Part shown: piece by piece, positions 8,739 through 17,134 of the stretch
How the letters are laid out: every line of letters begins with the position of its first letter
Position numbering within the stretch: the first letter of the stretch is position 1
DNA from: JAJTDS01 sp964202895
GTDB lineage: Bacteria > Pseudomonadota > Alphaproteobacteria > Rickettsiales > UBA1997
Direction of reading: 5' to 3'
NCBI GenBank assembly: GCA_964202895.1
Contig: CAXNJM010000001.1
Coordinates: 1,054,001 to 1,118,000, forward strand
DNA length: 64,000 nt
Notes under the pieces: model-generated
The model's database searches: none
Seen by the model: the letters and a program-made list of their open reading frames with translations, nothing else
What the model was told of the DNA's origin: nothing
Made by a program: the position numbers and the translations under genes

Positions 8739-10604
8739 ATGAAAAATAATCGTAAAAATCTTCTTATATGGGCAGTAATTTTGCTTCCAATGCTTCTTCT
8801 TGCTGTTTTTAATCAAGAGGGGAAAGGTAAAAAAATTACATTTAGTGAGTTCATAACCAAAGTTGAAACAAAAGAGGTTGGAAGTGTTGAAATAAAGGGT
8901 TCAGAATTAATTGGTAAATTAAAAGATGGTAGTGAATTTTTTACCAATCTTCCTAATTATCCAGATTTAATCGATAAATTACAAGAAAATCAAGTAGTAA
9001 TCGAAGTTCAGCCTCTAGTTAGTAAATCAGAGAAAATAATTGGTGGTCTTTTAGGTTGGTTGCCGTTGATTATAATGGTTGTTCTTTGGATAATGTTTGC
9101 TAAGGGCTTGTCGGCAAATAGCAACAAGGCTTTGGGTTTTGGTAAATCAAGAGCTAAGCTATTGCAAGAAAATAAGCATAAAGTTACTTTTGCTGATGTT
9201 GCTGGAATTGACGAAGCAAAGCAAGAGCTGTCGGAAATCGTTGATTTTTTAAAAGAACCAAAAAAATATACTGAATTAGGAGCAAAAATTCCTAGAGGCT
9301 GTATATTAATAGGTGCCCCAGGAACTGGTAAAACATTGCTTGCGAGAGCAATTGCTGGTGAGGCGAGTGTGCCATTTTTCTCAATCTCTGGTTCTGATTT
9401 TGTTGAAATGTTCGTTGGTATTGGTGCAAGTAGAGTCCGCGATATGTTTGAACAGGCAAAAAAATCTGCTCCCTGCATTTTATTTATTGATGAAATTGAT
9501 GCGGTTGGTAGGCATCGTGGTAGTGGTGTTGGTGGCGGGAACGATGAAAGAGAACAAACTTTAAATCAATTATTAGTTGAAATGGATGGCTTTTCTGATA
9601 ATGAAGGAGTTATTGTCGTCGCTGCTACCAATAGGCCAGATGTTTTAGATAGAGCATTGCTAAGACCGGGTAGGTTTGACCGTCAAATTAATGTTCCAAA
9701 TCCTGACATTTCTGGTAGAGAGCAAATTATAGCGGTTCATATTAAGAAGATTATTACTGATTCCAATGTAAATATCAGAACTCTTGCCAAGGGAACCCCA
9801 GGTTTTGCAGGGGCGGATCTTGCTAATTTAATTAATGAAGGTGCTTTAATGGCTGCAAGAGCTGGCGGAAAGTTGGTGTCGATGCAAAATCTCGAAGATG
9901 CTAAAGATAAAATAATGATGGGGCCAGAGCGAAGAAGTATGATAATGCAAAAAGAAGAAAAAGAACTTACTGCATATCATGAAGCTGGCCATGCTATTAC
10001 CGCAATTAATTCTCCTAATTCTGACCCGATACACAAGGCAACAATAATTCCTAGAGGTAGAGCTCTTGGTTTGGTAATGAGACTTCCAGAAAAAGATAGA
10101 TTCTCAGTCACTAGAGCAAAATTGCTTGACGATTTAGTGGTAGCGATGGGCGGTAGAGCATCTGAAGAAATAATATTCGGTTACGATAAAGTTACTACAG
10201 GGGCATCTTCTGACATTGAGCAAGCTACTCAAATGGCAAGAAGTATGGTTACTAGTTGGGGTTTAAGCGATAAGCTTGGTTCTATTGATTATACTCAAGA
10301 TGCAGAATCAAAATACGGAATCGCTTCTCAAAAATTTTCTGACAATACAATGCAAATTATTGATGATGAAATTAAAAGAATAGTCGATGAGGCTTTGAGT
10401 AAGGCAAAAAAAATTATCAATGAAAAAAGAGCTGATATTGAAACTCTTGCCAAAGCCTTGCTTGAATATGAAACTCTTAGTGGCGATGAAATCAAAGATT
10501 TACTTACAGGTATTGAAATTAGAAAATTTCCAAGTCAAATATTGGAAGTGTCAACAAATAATCAATCAGCAATAAGTGCCATTAATAATGATAAAGTTGA
10601 TTAG
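8739..10604 (+). CDS. ftsH: ATP-dependent zinc metalloprotease FtsH
   Basis: FtsH is the hexameric inner-membrane AAA+ protease that degrades misfolded membrane proteins and regulators such as LpxC. Two membrane segments (about residues 8-23 and 103-121) flank a periplasmic domain. The AAA module carries Walker A GAPGTGKTLLARAIAGEA, Walker B ILFIDEIDAVG, the SRH region NRPDVLDRALLRPGRFDRQ, and the pore motif with FVGIGASRVRDMF. The zinc site is HEAGHA with the distal acidic ligand in TTGASSDIEQAT. The length of 621 is typical. It stands alone between nuoF and a TpsB gene, without hflKC or tilS nearby. Confidence 0.98.
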   Translation: MKNNRKNLLIWAVILLPMLLLAVFNQEGKGKKITFSEFITKVETKEVGSVEIKGSELIGKLKDGSEFFTNLPNYPDLIDKLQENQVVIEVQPLVSKSEKIIGGLLGWLPLIIMVVLWIMFAKGLSANSNKALGFGKSRAKLLQENKHKVTFADVAGIDEAKQELSEIVDFLKEPKKYTELGAKIPRGCILIGAPGTGKTLLARAIAGEASVPFFSISGSDFVEMFVGIGASRVRDMFEQAKKSAPCILFIDEIDAVGRHRGSGVGGGNDEREQTLNQLLVEMDGFSDNEGVIVVAATNRPDVLDRALLRPGRFDRQINVPNPDISGREQIIAVHIKKIITDSNVNIRTLAKGTPGFAGADLANLINEGALMAARAGGKLVSMQNLEDAKDKIMMGPERRSMIMQKEEKELTAYHEAGHAITAINSPNSDPIHKATIIPRGRALGLVMRLPEKDRFSVTRAKLLDDLVVAMGGRASEEIIFGYDKVTTGASSDIEQATQMARSMVTSWGLSDKLGSIDYTQDAESKYGIASQKFSDNTMQIIDDEIKRIVDEALSKAKKIINEKRADIETLAKALLEYETLSGDEIKDLLTGIEIRKFPSQILEVSTNNQSAISAINNDKVD

Positions 10605-10643
10605 AATTAAGATTAATTGATTGATAATCTTATTTTAATTTTT

Positions 10644-10689
10644 AATATTATTTTTTGAGTATATTTATTTATGCTTAAAAAATAATATT
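10644..10689 (+). terminator. Long AT-rich hairpin after ftsH
   Basis: Two 19-nt arms (10644-10662 and 10671-10689) pair at 17 of 19 positions around an 8-nt loop. The structure sits between the ftsH stop and the next start codon. The arm itself supplies a U-rich stretch, but no clear T-run follows the 3' arm, so efficient termination is uncertain. Confidence 0.45.
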
Positions 10690-10703
10690 ATTAATTTAAA
10701 ATA

Positions 10704-12515
10704 ATGGCAAAAAATCTTTTAGCTCTCCTTTTATTTATTGCTTTCTTATGTTTATCTCTCGATTTAAGAGCAGGAGATACTAATCAAATTATTCAAAATC
10801 AGAAGCAACTAGATGATAAGTTGGAGGTTGATAGAGAATTTTTAGAAGATGTTGAAAAAAAAACCAAAGACGAAGCTCTGTTATCAAACAAAGAAGAAGA
10901 TTTTCTTACTAAAAAAGAATGCAATATCATCAATCAAATAAAATTTGATAATATTTCAGTAATTAACGATAATCAAAAATTAGAGATTAATAAAAAATTT
11001 ACTAAAGATTGTTTTACTAAATTTGATGCCCAATTATTAAAATCATATATTCAAAGAGAGCTTGATAATAAAGGCTTAACTAAATCTTATCCTAAATTTA
11101 ATTTTATATTATTAGAAAAGAAAATTTTAATAATAGAAACCAATAAACATTATATAGAGTCAATAAAATTAATCACCAACAACATTGTTGATAATAGTGA
11201 TATAGCAAAGATTAAATTGGCACTTGCCTTTGGTTATTTAAAACAGGATAGCGAATTTAATTTGCAACAAATTGAAAGGGGAATAAAAAACTTTAATTCT
11301 CTGCCTTCTAATAAAGCGAGTTATGAAGTTTCTGTTGGCAGTGATGACGATCATTCAATTGTTATTATTAAGAATCATACCAGCAATCATCCTAAAATTT
11401 CATTAAATTATGATAATTTTGGTAATTTAATTTTTGATAAAAACAGAATCAATGCAGGTCTAAGGGTTGATAATTTATTTAAAATTAACGATAGTTTTAA
11501 TTTTAATTCTACAATTAATCAAACCGCTTTATTGCAATCAAAATTCTTGCCCTATATAAGTAATCTTTCCAATAAAGATAAATATAACCTGGTTTCGGCA
11601 GTTGATTTTACTGTTCCAATTGATAATTATCAATTAGGATATTATTTTCAAAAGCAAGAATACCAATATCAAAACAATAAAGGGCTAGAAAATGGCTCTG
11701 TTGTTAGTCATAAAATCTCACTGAGAAATAATTTATTTAATAAAAATGATTATCGTTTGATGTTAAGAAGCTCAATTAGATTAAGAGAAATCAACAACAA
11801 AACAAATTATCAAATCAATCAAAATAATAGCTTTAATTCAAGTTTTATTTCGTTGGGATTATCACAAATTATAAAATTTAAAGAAGGTGAATTGTTTATC
11901 AAGCCAACGTTTATAAGGTCATTTAGTGGTATTGAGGCTACGGGAGATAGTAAATATTATAATTTAAACAAAGAGCATAAAGATTTTGATTTATTTGAAA
12001 TATATTGTGATTATCAACAAAAAATTAACTTTAGCAAAATCTTATCAAGTATAGCAAACAAAGGTTCTTTAAATAGTGATTTGAAGCTAAATTATAATTT
12101 GGCATTTAATGGCCAATTCGTAAAAAGAAAAATAGCTAGTGCCGATAAAATCTCAATAGGCGGGGTTTCTTCAGTGAGAGGTTTTAACAATTCATCAATT
12201 AGCGGGGATGCTGGCTATGTTTTTAGAAATGATTTAATGATCAATCTGAGTGATTTAAAAAGTGAAGAATTTTATAAAAATCTTGAATTAGGAATGTTTT
12301 ACGATTATGGAGCGATAAGAAATATTGATTATCGATCTGGAAGGCTTAGTAGCATTGGCTTAACATTGAATTCTAAGCCAAAAATTATTGTTAAAGAATT
12401 GGATAAATTGCAGTTTAATAGTCAATTAAGTTTTGCAAAAACTTTAACAGCATCTAAATTAGAAAATAATAACAACAAATATGCCTTTTATTATAGATTG
12501 AGCTTTGAAATATAG
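10704..12515 (+). CDS. TpsB-type outer-membrane transporter (ShlB/FhaC/HecB family)
   Basis: TpsB proteins export a large TpsA exoprotein across the outer membrane in two-partner secretion. A signal peptide is visible (LLALLLFIAFLCLSLDLRAG, cleavage near residue 23). POTRA-like sequence follows at about 70-220, then a C-terminal barrel of alternating hydrophobic strands. The diagnostic barrel motif VRGF sits in SIGGVSSVRGFNNSSISGD, followed by YVFRNDLMINL. The length of 603 fits the family. No filamentous TpsA-like gene is next to it, which is unusual because the partners normally lie together. A more general Omp85/BamA-like role cannot be ruled out, since the N-terminal region is poorly conserved. 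Confidence 0.8.
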   Translation: MAKNLLALLLFIAFLCLSLDLRAGDTNQIIQNQKQLDDKLEVDREFLEDVEKKTKDEALLSNKEEDFLTKKECNIINQIKFDNISVINDNQKLEINKKFTKDCFTKFDAQLLKSYIQRELDNKGLTKSYPKFNFILLEKKILIIETNKHYIESIKLITNNIVDNSDIAKIKLALAFGYLKQDSEFNLQQIERGIKNFNSLPSNKASYEVSVGSDDDHSIVIIKNHTSNHPKISLNYDNFGNLIFDKNRINAGLRVDNLFKINDSFNFNSTINQTALLQSKFLPYISNLSNKDKYNLVSAVDFTVPIDNYQLGYYFQKQEYQYQNNKGLENGSVVSHKISLRNNLFNKNDYRLMLRSSIRLREINNKTNYQINQNNSFNSSFISLGLSQIIKFKEGELFIKPTFIRSFSGIEATGDSKYYNLNKEHKDFDLFEIYCDYQQKINFSKILSSIANKGSLNSDLKLNYNLAFNGQFVKRKIASADKISIGGVSSVRGFNNSSISGDAGYVFRNDLMINLSDLKSEEFYKNLELGMFYDYGAIRNIDYRSGRLSSIGLTLNSKPKIIVKELDKLQFNSQLSFAKTLTASKLENNNNKYAFYYRLSFEI

Positions 12516-12535
12516 ACAATTTCTTAATTAATGAA

Positions 12536-13735
12536 TTAGATCTTTGAAATAACTAGCTCCACTATTTTTTTAGCTAAAAACTTTTTAGTGATAATGCCCA
12601 AATTATTAGAAGATTTCCTATCAACAATAAGCGCTTCGGTAAATTCATTGCCAAATACCGCTCCATTTTGCAAGCTGTTGGCGACTATTATATCGCAGTT
12701 CTTTTTTTCAAGCTTTTGCCTTGCCATATTTTCTCTGGTTGTGGCATCAATATCCGCATCTTCAGCCGCAAACCCAACTACAAGTTGTGGTCTTAGTTTA
12801 TTGTTGGCAATATTTTGCAATATATCAATATTTTGCTCCAATTCTAATGTTAAATTTTGTCGGTCATTCTTCTTAATTTTATGCTTGCTAAAGGTTTTAA
12901 TTTTAAAATCACAAACTGCGGCACAAGAAATAAAAGCAAAACTATTAGATAGATTTTCTAAAATCATCTGATGCATTTGTTGGCTATTTTTTACTCTAAT
13001 TATTTGTGAGGAAGGTAAATTAACGGGCTGAGAAATGTTGCTAGCAATAAATATAACTTCCGCACCAGATAAATAAAGCTCCTCAGCAATAGCTATGGCT
13101 TGCATTCCCGAAGAAAAATTACCAATAAATCTTACTGAATCAATTGGCTCAAATGTTGCCCCCCCAGAAATAATAATTTTTTTACCTTCCAGTCTTCTTT
13201 GATTCGAAAATATATTATTGATTGATTCAATTAAAAGATTAATATTTGCCATTTTGCCAACTCCTATTTCTCCACAGGCAAGGATGTCAATTTCTGGCTC
13301 AATTATAATAACCCCTCTGGCTCTTAACTTTTCAATATTTTCGCGATTACTAGCACTAGTCCACATTTTTTCATTCATTGCTGGAGCTATAACTAGTCTT
13401 TTATTAGAGGCGATAATGGCAGTAGAAGCTAAATCATCGGCATATCCATTGGCAATTTTAGCAATAAAATCTGCGGAGGCAGGAGCTACAAAGATTAGGT
13501 CGCTAGATCTGGATAATTCAATATGATTGATTTTTGCTTCTTGGCTGGCACAAAATAAATCGCTTAATGTTTCGTTTCCGCTAATTGCGGTTAATAATAG
13601 AGGGGTGATAAATTCTGCCCCTCCCTTAGTTAAAATAGGAGTTATGTGATAATTTTGTTTTTTTAATAATCTGATAGCCTCAACCGCTTTATAACAAGCA
13701 ATGCTCCCAGTAATAATGAATAATATTTTGTTCAT
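12536..13735 (-). CDS. coaBC: Bifunctional phosphopantothenoylcysteine decarboxylase/phosphopantothenate-cysteine ligase CoaBC
   Basis: CoaBC joins cysteine to 4'-phosphopantothenate and decarboxylates the product in coenzyme A synthesis. The N-terminal flavoprotein half begins ILFIITGSIACYKAVEAIR and contains the substrate clamp APAMNEKMW and the catalytic cysteine in ILACGEIGVGKMA. The C-terminal ligase half begins KKIIISGGATFEPIDSVRFIGNFSSG and includes the nucleotide-binding VVGFAAED and the lysine-rich KKNCDIIVAN. The length of 399 is standard. It is transcribed away from virB2, with the perfect palindrome at 13778-13804 in the shared upstream region. Confidence 0.97.
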   Translation of the reverse strand: MNKILFIITGSIACYKAVEAIRLLKKQNYHITPILTKGGAEFITPLLLTAISGNETLSDLFCASQEAKINHIELSRSSDLIFVAPASADFIAKIANGYADDLASTAIIASNKRLVIAPAMNEKMWTSASNRENIEKLRARGVIIIEPEIDILACGEIGVGKMANINLLIESINNIFSNQRRLEGKKIIISGGATFEPIDSVRFIGNFSSGMQAIAIAEELYLSGAEVIFIASNISQPVNLPSSQIIRVKNSQQMHQMILENLSNSFAFISCAAVCDFKIKTFSKHKIKKNDRQNLTLELEQNIDILQNIANNKLRPQLVVGFAAEDADIDATTRENMARQKLEKKNCDIIVANSLQNGAVFGNEFTEALIVDRKSSNNLGIITKKFLAKKIVELVISKI

Positions 13736-13777
13736 AATTCTTGTTTTTAAAGTTAAAATTTTATTAAAAGTTGCTGA

Positions 13778-13804
13778 TTTATTTTATTTGACAAATAAAA
13801 TAAA
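13778..13804. promoter_or_regulatory. Perfect 12-bp inverted repeat between coaBC and virB2
   Basis: The arms tttattttattt and aaataaaataaa match perfectly around a gac spacer. The spacer region also spells TTGACA (13788-13793), which could serve as a -35 box reading toward virB2, although the nearest TATTAA-like -10 candidates lie at non-ideal distances. It sits 43 bp upstream of the coaBC start and 95 bp upstream of virB2, a position suiting an operator for either gene. Chance symmetry in AT-rich DNA is possible. Confidence 0.4.
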
Positions 13805-13898
13805 GCTATTAAATTTCCTATTAAAATTTTGTTTAGTTAAAGCTATTCAACTTAAGGGTAATTAAATAAATATAAATTCAACTTAATTTTAAGTGTCT

Positions 13899-14276
13899 AT
13901 GAAAAAAATTGTAAAAAACTTTGCTAAATTATTAGCCTTCTGCTTTTTGAGTCTTGTGGTCAGTCAATCTCATGCATTTGCTCAAAGTGCTACTAGTGTT
14001 GAAGATAACCCTCTTTCAAGAGTTTTGTGTAACGTATATAAAATTACTACTGGTAATGCTGGTAAAACTTTTTGTGCTTTTGCAATTGTTGCTGCTGGTG
14101 TTGGCTTCTTTACTGGTAAATTAAACTGGGGTTTATTAATAGCTCTTGTACTTGGTATCTCTGCAATCTTTGGTGCACCTAAAATCATCAGTGCTATCAC
14201 AGGAACTAGTGGCCTAGATTGTACTGTACAAAAAGATGTGCAACAAGGAAGCACTTCTACTGTCCCACTAAATTAG
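13899..14276 (+). CDS. virB2: TrbC/VirB2-family type IV secretion pilin
   Basis: VirB2 is the major pilus subunit of VirB/D4-type secretion systems, used by Rickettsiales for effector delivery. The ATG at 13899 (preferred over an in-frame GTG at 13893) gives a basic N-terminus and signal peptide KLLAFCFLSLVVSQSHAFA. A short loop (DNPLSRVLCNVYKITTGNAG) leads to two hydrophobic helices, FCAFAIVAAGVGFFTGKL and WGLLIALVLGISAIFGAP, with the polar turn between them that is typical of the family. The C-terminal tail with an extra cysteine (GLDCTVQ) resembles rickettsial copies. No other vir genes are present. It lies 18 bp ahead of rpmB. Confidence 0.85.
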   Translation: MKKIVKNFAKLLAFCFLSLVVSQSHAFAQSATSVEDNPLSRVLCNVYKITTGNAGKTFCAFAIVAAGVGFFTGKLNWGLLIALVLGISAIFGAPKIISAITGTSGLDCTVQKDVQQGSTSTVPLN

Positions 14277-14294
14277 TTAAATTTATAAAATAAA

Positions 14295-14633
14295 ATGTCT
14301 CGTATCTGCGAACTGCTTTCAGTAAAACCAATGAGTGGGAACAAAGTTTCCTACTCTAACCGCAAAACTCGCCGTCGTTTTTTGCCAAATCTTAAAACTA
14401 TTGGCTTCTTTAGTGAAACCCTTGGTTCTAACTTAAAGCTTAAAGTTGCAACTTCTACTCTCAGAACCATTAACAAATATGGTAATATTGATAGTTTTCT
14501 TGTGAATTTTCGTTTTAATAAACTAAGTGATATTGCTAAAAAAATAAGAGTTAAAATTAAGAAAAAACTTATTGCGACCAATCGTTTATCTGAAATTGAA
14601 ATTGTAAAACAAAAAAAATCTACTCAAGCCTAG
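14295..14633 (+). CDS. rpmB: 50S ribosomal protein L28
   Basis: L28 is a small basic protein of the large ribosomal subunit. The start MSRICELLSVKPMSGNKVSY and the following SNRKTRRRFLPNL are the standard L28 signature with the alphaproteobacterial type of N-terminus. The central LRTINKYGNIDSFL is also typical. The length of 112 includes the lysine-rich C-terminal extension seen in alphaproteobacteria. It is close behind virB2 and is followed at once by a rho-independent terminator, so the two may share a transcript. Confidence 0.96.
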   Translation: MSRICELLSVKPMSGNKVSYSNRKTRRRFLPNLKTIGFFSETLGSNLKLKVATSTLRTINKYGNIDSFLVNFRFNKLSDIAKKIRVKIKKKLIATNRLSEIEIVKQKKSTQA

Positions 14634-14647
14634 TTAGATATATTTTC

Positions 14648-14690
14648 TCCCAGTTAGGTTCTTGCAAAAGAAACTTAGCTGGGATTTTTA
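14648..14690 (+). terminator. Rho-independent terminator after rpmB
   Basis: The 5' arm tcccagttaggttctt pairs, with a few G-T wobbles, to the 3' arm aagaaacttagctggga around a short loop. A T-rich tail (tttttatt) follows. It starts 15 bp after the rpmB stop and precedes the cyclophilin gene. Confidence 0.85.
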
Positions 14691-14710
14691 TTAATTTTAA
14701 AAAAATAAAT

Positions 14711-15310
14711 ATGTTAAAATTGCTAAATTTTAAAAAAAATATCGCAAAAATTATTGTAAATATTCTAATCATTAACTTTTTTACTATGACCTCCGAAGCT
14801 ATTTCAAAATCCGTTAATCTTCCTGCTGGTTTAGACCCACAAAATGCAATCATTATTGAGCTTAAAGACGGTAATGTATTAATAGAATTATTGCCAAAAG
14901 TAGCCCCTAAGCATGTCGAAAGAATAAAAACTCTTGTTAAGCAAAAGTTTTATGATGGCATCGTGTTTCATCGTGTTATAGATGGTTTTATGACTCAAAC
15001 TGGAGACCCTACCGGAACAGGTATGGGCGGTAGTAAATTGCCAAATTTAAAAGCAGAATTTTCTGACGAGCCTCATATTAGGGGAGCTCTTTCTATGGCT
15101 AGAGCAGCAAGCCCTGATAGTGCAAATAGTCAGTTTTTTATCGTTACAAAAGATTCAAGATTCCTAGATCGTCAATATACAATATGGGGAAGAGTAATTT
15201 ATGGAATGGAAATTGTTGATAAAATTAAAAAAGGTGATCAAAATTTTAACGGAGAAGTAAAAAATCCTGATAAAATGATAAAAGTTTATCTGGCTTCTGA
15301 ACAGCATTAG
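14711..15310 (+). CDS. Cyclophilin-type peptidyl-prolyl cis-trans isomerase, exported
   Basis: Cyclophilins catalyse proline isomerisation during protein folding. The active-site strand FHRVIDGFMTQTGDPTGTG carries the catalytic arginine, and GALSMARAASPDSANSQFFI carries the substrate pocket. The N-terminal 31 residues (KKNIAKIIVNILIINFFTMTSEA) look like an uncleaved anchor or signal peptide, which places it in the periplasm like PpiA. The length of 199 is usual for the exported form. It starts after a terminator and runs into the HIT and ccoS genes with gaps of only 8 and 6 bp. Confidence 0.93.
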   Translation: MLKLLNFKKNIAKIIVNILIINFFTMTSEAISKSVNLPAGLDPQNAIIIELKDGNVLIELLPKVAPKHVERIKTLVKQKFYDGIVFHRVIDGFMTQTGDPTGTGMGGSKLPNLKAEFSDEPHIRGALSMARAASPDSANSQFFIVTKDSRFLDRQYTIWGRVIYGMEIVDKIKKGDQNFNGEVKNPDKMIKVYLASEQH

Positions 15311-15318
15311 GAGTATTT

Positions 15319-15669
15319 ATGCTTTATAATCCTAATAATATTTTTGCAAAAATTATTAGAGGGGAAGTTAACTGTAATAAAGTTTATGAAGATAATCAAA
15401 TTATTGCATTTAACGATATTGCTCCGATTGCCCCCGTCCACATTTTAGTTGTTCCAAAATTAGAATGTCGAAATTTCACCGATTTTATTAATTTGGCTAC
15501 TTCAGAAAATATTGCTTATTTTTTTAATAAACTATCTGAAATAGCCAATTTAAACTCTCCAGCTGGCTTTAGAATTATAACCAATAATGGAAAAGATGCA
15601 GACCAAACAGTTGAACATTTTCATGTTCATATTATTGGAGGGGCTAAATTAAAGCCTCTTACTCATTAA
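15319..15669 (+). CDS. HIT family (HinT-like) purine nucleotide hydrolase
   Basis: HIT proteins hydrolyse nucleoside phosphoramidates and related adenylated compounds. The histidine triad is clear in VEHFHVHIIGG near residue 100. The N-terminal IFAKIIRGEVNCNKVYEDNQ and APVHILVVPK are also standard. The length of 116 matches HinT. A gagtattt Shine-Dalgarno-like stretch precedes the start by a few bases. It sits 8 bp behind the cyclophilin gene and 6 bp ahead of ccoS. Confidence 0.95.
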   Translation: MLYNPNNIFAKIIRGEVNCNKVYEDNQIIAFNDIAPIAPVHILVVPKLECRNFTDFINLATSENIAYFFNKLSEIANLNSPAGFRIITNNGKDADQTVEHFHVHIIGGAKLKPLTH

Positions 15670-15675
15670 GATTTT

Positions 15676-15843
15676 ATGTTTTCTTTAGTTATATTAATCC
15701 CAATCACCTTGCTTCTTGCGATAATTGGTTTGATAGCATTTTTATGGAGTGTCAAGAATAAGCAATTTGAAGATCTTGAAGGCTCTGCTGGTAGAATATT
15801 ATTTGATGATAAAGAGAAGAATGATAATTCTGAAAAAAATTAA
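15676..15843 (+). CDS. ccoS: cbb3-type cytochrome oxidase assembly protein CcoS
   Basis: This 55-residue protein begins with a single membrane helix (LVILIPITLLLAIIGLIAFL) followed by WSVKNKQFEDLEGSAGRIL. The helix plus a W-S-x-K-x-x-Q-F-(D/E)-D-L-E-G stretch is the CcoS signature. CcoS is needed for cofactor insertion into the cbb3 oxidase. Its start is 6 bp after the HIT gene stop. None of ccoNOP or ccoGHI lies in the window. Its presence implies that a cbb3-type high-affinity oxidase is encoded elsewhere in this genome. Confidence 0.85.
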   Translation: MFSLVILIPITLLLAIIGLIAFLWSVKNKQFEDLEGSAGRILFDDKEKNDNSEKN

Positions 15844-15848
15844 CTAAA

Positions 15849-17090
15849 CTATTCTTCTTCTGCTGTTTGTTGATTAAAATTATTTTCAAGCTTTGAAATT
15901 ACTATTGATGCGGTAGCATTGCCAATTAGATTAGTTACCGATCTTGCTTCTGCCATAAATCTATCAATTCCAAGAATTAACACTAGCCCCGCAACTGGAA
16001 CTGTATCCACCATTGATAAAGTAGTAGCAAGGGTTATGAATGCACTGCCAACAATTGCAGTTGCTCCTTTTGAGCTAACTAACAAGATCAGCATAATTTC
16101 AATAATTTGCCAATTTGAGAGTTGAATATTAAAAGCTTGTGCAATAAAAATTATAATCATTGTAAATGAAATGCAGGTGCCATCTAAATTCAATGAATAG
16201 CCTGCGGGAATAACAAAATTAGCTATTGCTTTTGAACAGCCAAATTTTTCCATCTTTTTCATTAAGCTTGGTAATGCTGGTTCTGAAGATGCGGTACCAA
16301 AGGTAATGAATATCTCCTCTTTAATGTGGCTAATTAATTTGAAAATACTGGAACCGCAGAGTTTTAGAATAATTCCAAATATAATTATCACAAATAAAAA
16401 AGATGTTATATATAAACAAGCTAATAGTTTAGTTAATGATAATAGTGATTCTGGTCCAAATTTTGCAACTGTATAGCTCATTGCTCCAAATGCACCTATT
16501 GGTGCTAATTTCATTATTAAAGCAATGATTTTAAAGGTTATTTCTGATAATTGATGAATTCCATCAATAATGATTTTGCACCTTTCTTTGATTTGCGATA
16601 AGGCGATGCCGAATATTATTGAAATAAATAAAATGGGCAATATTTCGCTTTTAGTAAATGCTTCAAAAAAGCTGTTTGGAACTATATTTAAGATAAAATC
16701 TTCAAAGCTAGTTTTAGCAATTTTGTCAACTCCAATTAATGATTTATCTATTTCTGCGAGATTAGCATTTATTCCCGCCCCAGGTTTGAAATATATAGCC
16801 ACTAAAGCTCCTATTATCATTGCTATTGTGGTTACAATTTCAAAATAAATGATGGTTTTAAAGGCGATTTTGCCAATTCTGTTTGAGCCAGAACCGCTTA
16901 TCATCGCTAGAGTAATGGTGCAGAATATGATGAGTGGAATGCACATCTTTACTAGTTTTATGAATACATCCCCAAGTGGCTTCATTTTTAAAGCATTTTC
17001 TGGCATTGTTATAGCGAATATTATCGCCATAAATATGGCTATTAATACTTGTATGTATAAAGAAGGCTTTTTTGTAAAGATTTTTATCAT
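15849..17090 (-). CDS. dctA: Dicarboxylate/amino acid:cation symporter (DctA-like)
   Basis: Members of this family import C4-dicarboxylates or acidic amino acids with protons or sodium. The 413-residue protein has about eight hydrophobic segments and two re-entrant loops. The serine-rich hairpin is seen in TFGTASSEPALPSLMKKMEKFG, followed by GYSLNLDGTCI, VSSKGATAIVGSAF, and the substrate-binding helix DRFMAEARSVTNLIGNATA. The last motif is closer to DctA (succinate/malate/fumarate) than to GltP. An intracellular bacterium could use it to draw host dicarboxylates. It ends 6 bp from the convergent ccoS gene. Confidence 0.9.
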   Translation of the reverse strand: MIKIFTKKPSLYIQVLIAIFMAIIFAITMPENALKMKPLGDVFIKLVKMCIPLIIFCTITLAMISGSGSNRIGKIAFKTIIYFEIVTTIAMIIGALVAIYFKPGAGINANLAEIDKSLIGVDKIAKTSFEDFILNIVPNSFFEAFTKSEILPILFISIIFGIALSQIKERCKIIIDGIHQLSEITFKIIALIMKLAPIGAFGAMSYTVAKFGPESLLSLTKLLACLYITSFLFVIIIFGIILKLCGSSIFKLISHIKEEIFITFGTASSEPALPSLMKKMEKFGCSKAIANFVIPAGYSLNLDGTCISFTMIIIFIAQAFNIQLSNWQIIEIMLILLVSSKGATAIVGSAFITLATTLSMVDTVPVAGLVLILGIDRFMAEARSVTNLIGNATASIVISKLENNFNQQTAEEE

Positions 17091-17134
17091 AATAAATTGC
17101 TTAATATTTCGAAATTAAAAAATTTGCGATCGAT

